This document shows positions 62,691 to 64,000 of a stretch of DNA of 64,000 bases, one piece after another. A program made the position numbers and the translations under genes. This DNA comes from Pagrus major (taxonomy: Eukaryota; Chordata; Actinopteri; Spariformes; Sparidae): the NCBI RefSeq assembly GCF_040436345.1, contig NC_133237.1:28952379-29016378 (forward strand), in the 5' to 3' direction. The notes beneath the pieces are model-generated. The model had not been told where the DNA came from, searched no databases, and was given only the letters and a program-made list of their open reading frames with translations. Position 1 is the first letter of the stretch. The number at the start of each line of letters is the position of its first letter.

Positions 62691-62992
62691 TCAGAGGTTG
62701 GAGGACTGTTTGATGCTGTGGAAGGACACTCTGCTCGGTGACGTCGGCAGTGAAGTGGCGCGCACCGCCCGGCTGCGGAACGAGCTGCGGTCCTGCCAAC
62801 GAATCCAACGCTTCCTGACTGCCGACCGCACCTGCACACAGACAGACAGGTAGAGACGCTAACGTATGACATCAGCATATAAAATATAAAGGTTCCGGGT
62901 GTGGAAGTCTGAGGAACCTGTTCAAGATCCCAGAACAGGAGATCATTTACCTCACTGTTGAGGAAACAGTAGAACACCGAGACGAAGAAGCC
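62691..62992 (-). CDS. crhr1: Corticotropin-releasing hormone receptor, last two exons
   Basis: Class B G-protein-coupled receptor for CRH peptides. Minus-strand exons 62992-62951 (42 bp) and 62831-62691 (141 bp with stop). The first encodes [14 protein letters not shown], the end of transmembrane helix 7 and start of the C-tail; a 42-bp exon here is a class B receptor hallmark. The second encodes [20 protein letters not shown] and then [20 protein letters not shown], very like the CRHR1 tail, with an SSNL class-I PDZ-type end where mammals have STAV. The mapt neighbour supports CRHR1 over CRHR2. Upstream exons lie beyond the repeats and LINE at 63015-64000, outside the window. Confidence 0.9.
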
Positions 62993-63014
62993 CTGCAGAG
63001 ACACAGAGGACCAG

Positions 63015-63215
63015 AGTTAGCTGCTTACTGTGCTAACAGGCTGCTAACTGTGTTACCAGGCTGTTAACTGTGCTAACAGGCTGCTTACTGTGCTAACAGG
63101 CTGCTTACTGTGCTAACAGGCTGCTAACTGTGTTACCAGGCTGTTAACTGTGCTAACAGGCTGCTTACTGTGCTAACAGGCTGCTAACAGTGTTACCAGG
63201 CTGCTAACAGTGTTA
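63015..63215. repeat. 20-bp minisatellite next to the crhr1 acceptor
   Basis: About nine copies of GCTGCTTACTGTGCTAACAG with GTTACCAG variants. It lies about 20 bp upstream (in transcript direction) of the crhr1 acceptor at 62993. Confidence 0.95.
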
Positions 63216-63224
63216 AGATAGATA

Positions 63225-64000
63225 ACTTTATTAATCAAGAGGGGAAATTAGGTTATCACAGCAGCAGGTACATTCAAGTACAAATACAATCAAAATACAA
63301 GGGCAGATATAGAAACAATAAAGTACTATATACAATAAAATGCTGAAGTACTTATAAAATAAAATAAAATACTGAGGTAAATAAAATATAAGGTGCAGTT
63401 TTATTTACAGTAATAGTAATTTAAGATTATTTGTGCGTTGTAAAGTCTGATGGCAGCAGGTTGAATGATTTCCTGTGCCGTTCCTTTAGGCAGCAGGTTG
63501 AATGAGTCTGTTGCTTGTCCAGAGTTTTGTGGAGGGGGTGAGAGACATTGTCCATGATAGCCTGCAGTTCTGCCAGCATCCTGTCCTCCACCACCTCCTC
63601 CGGGGTGACGAGCTCAGAGCCAACAACAGACTCTGTCTTCTTGATGAGTTTGTTCAGTCTGTTGGCGTCCTTCGCTTTGATGCCTGCACCCCAGGACACC
63701 ACAGCCAAGAAGATGGTGCTCGCAACAACAGACTGATGGAACATCTGGAGCATCCAGTTGCAGACATTAAGGACCTGAGCCTCCTCAGGAAGTAAAGCCG
63801 GCTCAGGCCCTTCTTGTAAACTGCCTCCGTGTTTGTAGACCACTCCAGTTTATTGTCCAGCACCACACCCAGGTCTTTGTTTGAGTCCACAATGTCAACA
63901 TCTTTCACACCAATGCAGACTGGAGAGAGCGAGGGCTGGTTCCTCCTGAAGTCCACCACCATCTCTTTCGTCTTCACCACGTTCAGCTGCAGGTGGTTCT
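63225..64000 (-). mobile_element. LINE, C-terminal part, running off the window end
   Basis: Minus-strand frames 63654-63980 and 63427-63843 overlap with one frameshift: KTKEMVVDFRRNQPSLSPV, DLGVVLDNKLEWSTNTEAVY and GLSRLYFLRRLRSL, then DANRLNKLIKKTESVVGSEL and IMDNVSHPLHKTLDKQ. These are the post-polymerase segments of a fish non-LTR reverse transcriptase. The 3' end at about 63225 has the A-rich tail GATAGATAACTTTATTAATC in inverse. The polymerase core lies beyond 64000. Confidence 0.8.

Noticed and set aside
62644-62853. Plus-strand 69-codon frame MADWTDITACDW...
   Set aside because: It is the shadow of the crhr1 last exon, whose minus-strand reading matches the receptor tail.

Overview
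This is a vertebrate nuclear genomic window, almost certainly from a ray-finned (teleost) fish. It holds five multi-exon protein genes with GT-AG introns (plus one AT-AC intron), teleost-type transposons, and an unusually heavy load of tandem repeats. The gene order is 3' half of a muscle sodium channel (scn4a, +), growth hormone (gh1, +), the APC/C subunit cdc27 (+), tau (mapt, -) and the last two exons of a CRH receptor (crhr1, -). CDC27, MAPT and CRHR1 sit close together on human 17q21.3 and GH1 and SCN4A on 17q23, so the window joins both groups in about 64 kb. Exons were assembled by eye from splice sites, reading phase and family knowledge; nothing was aligned by program.

Layout. 1-7011: scn4a from domain III S1 to the stop, introns carrying a Penelope-like GIY-YIG fragment, a tRNA-like SINE head and a 0.8-kb fold-back element. 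7012-17080: 3'UTR, two broken IS630/Tc1-like transposons, a LINE reverse transcriptase on the minus strand, and a 38-bp minisatellite. 17081-21910: 483 decamers in unbroken 10-bp register, ending about 370 bp upstream of the gh1 TATA box. 22251-25906: gh1, six exons, 203 aa. 26073-26809: Tc1-like relic, (TA)n and a tandem pair of CTCF-like sites. 27027-46728: cdc27, 20 coding exons, 803 aa, with two hAT-type elements bearing target-site duplications, LINE tails and many minisatellites in its introns. 47351-50800: 26-bp minisatellite and a decayed hAT transposase. 50803-55944 (perhaps to 59477): mapt. 56194-58720 and 59940-61110: simple-sequence arrays. 62691-62992: crhr1 3' end. 63230-64000: another minus-strand LINE.

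The most unusual signal is that tandem repeats repeatedly start at, or include, splice junctions. The gh1 exon-2 acceptor plus exon start occurs eight times at 63-bp spacing. The cdc27 exon-3 acceptor is duplicated, its exon-17 donor triplicated, and its exon-12 donor and the mapt R1 donor each seed an array of decoy donors. Many acceptors share the same CCTGTCTGTCTCTCAG tail, and several others lie directly after (TG)n tracts. The genes do not form one pathway: they are an excitability channel, a pituitary hormone, a cell-cycle ubiquitin ligase subunit, a neuronal microtubule protein and a stress-hormone receptor kept together by synteny.
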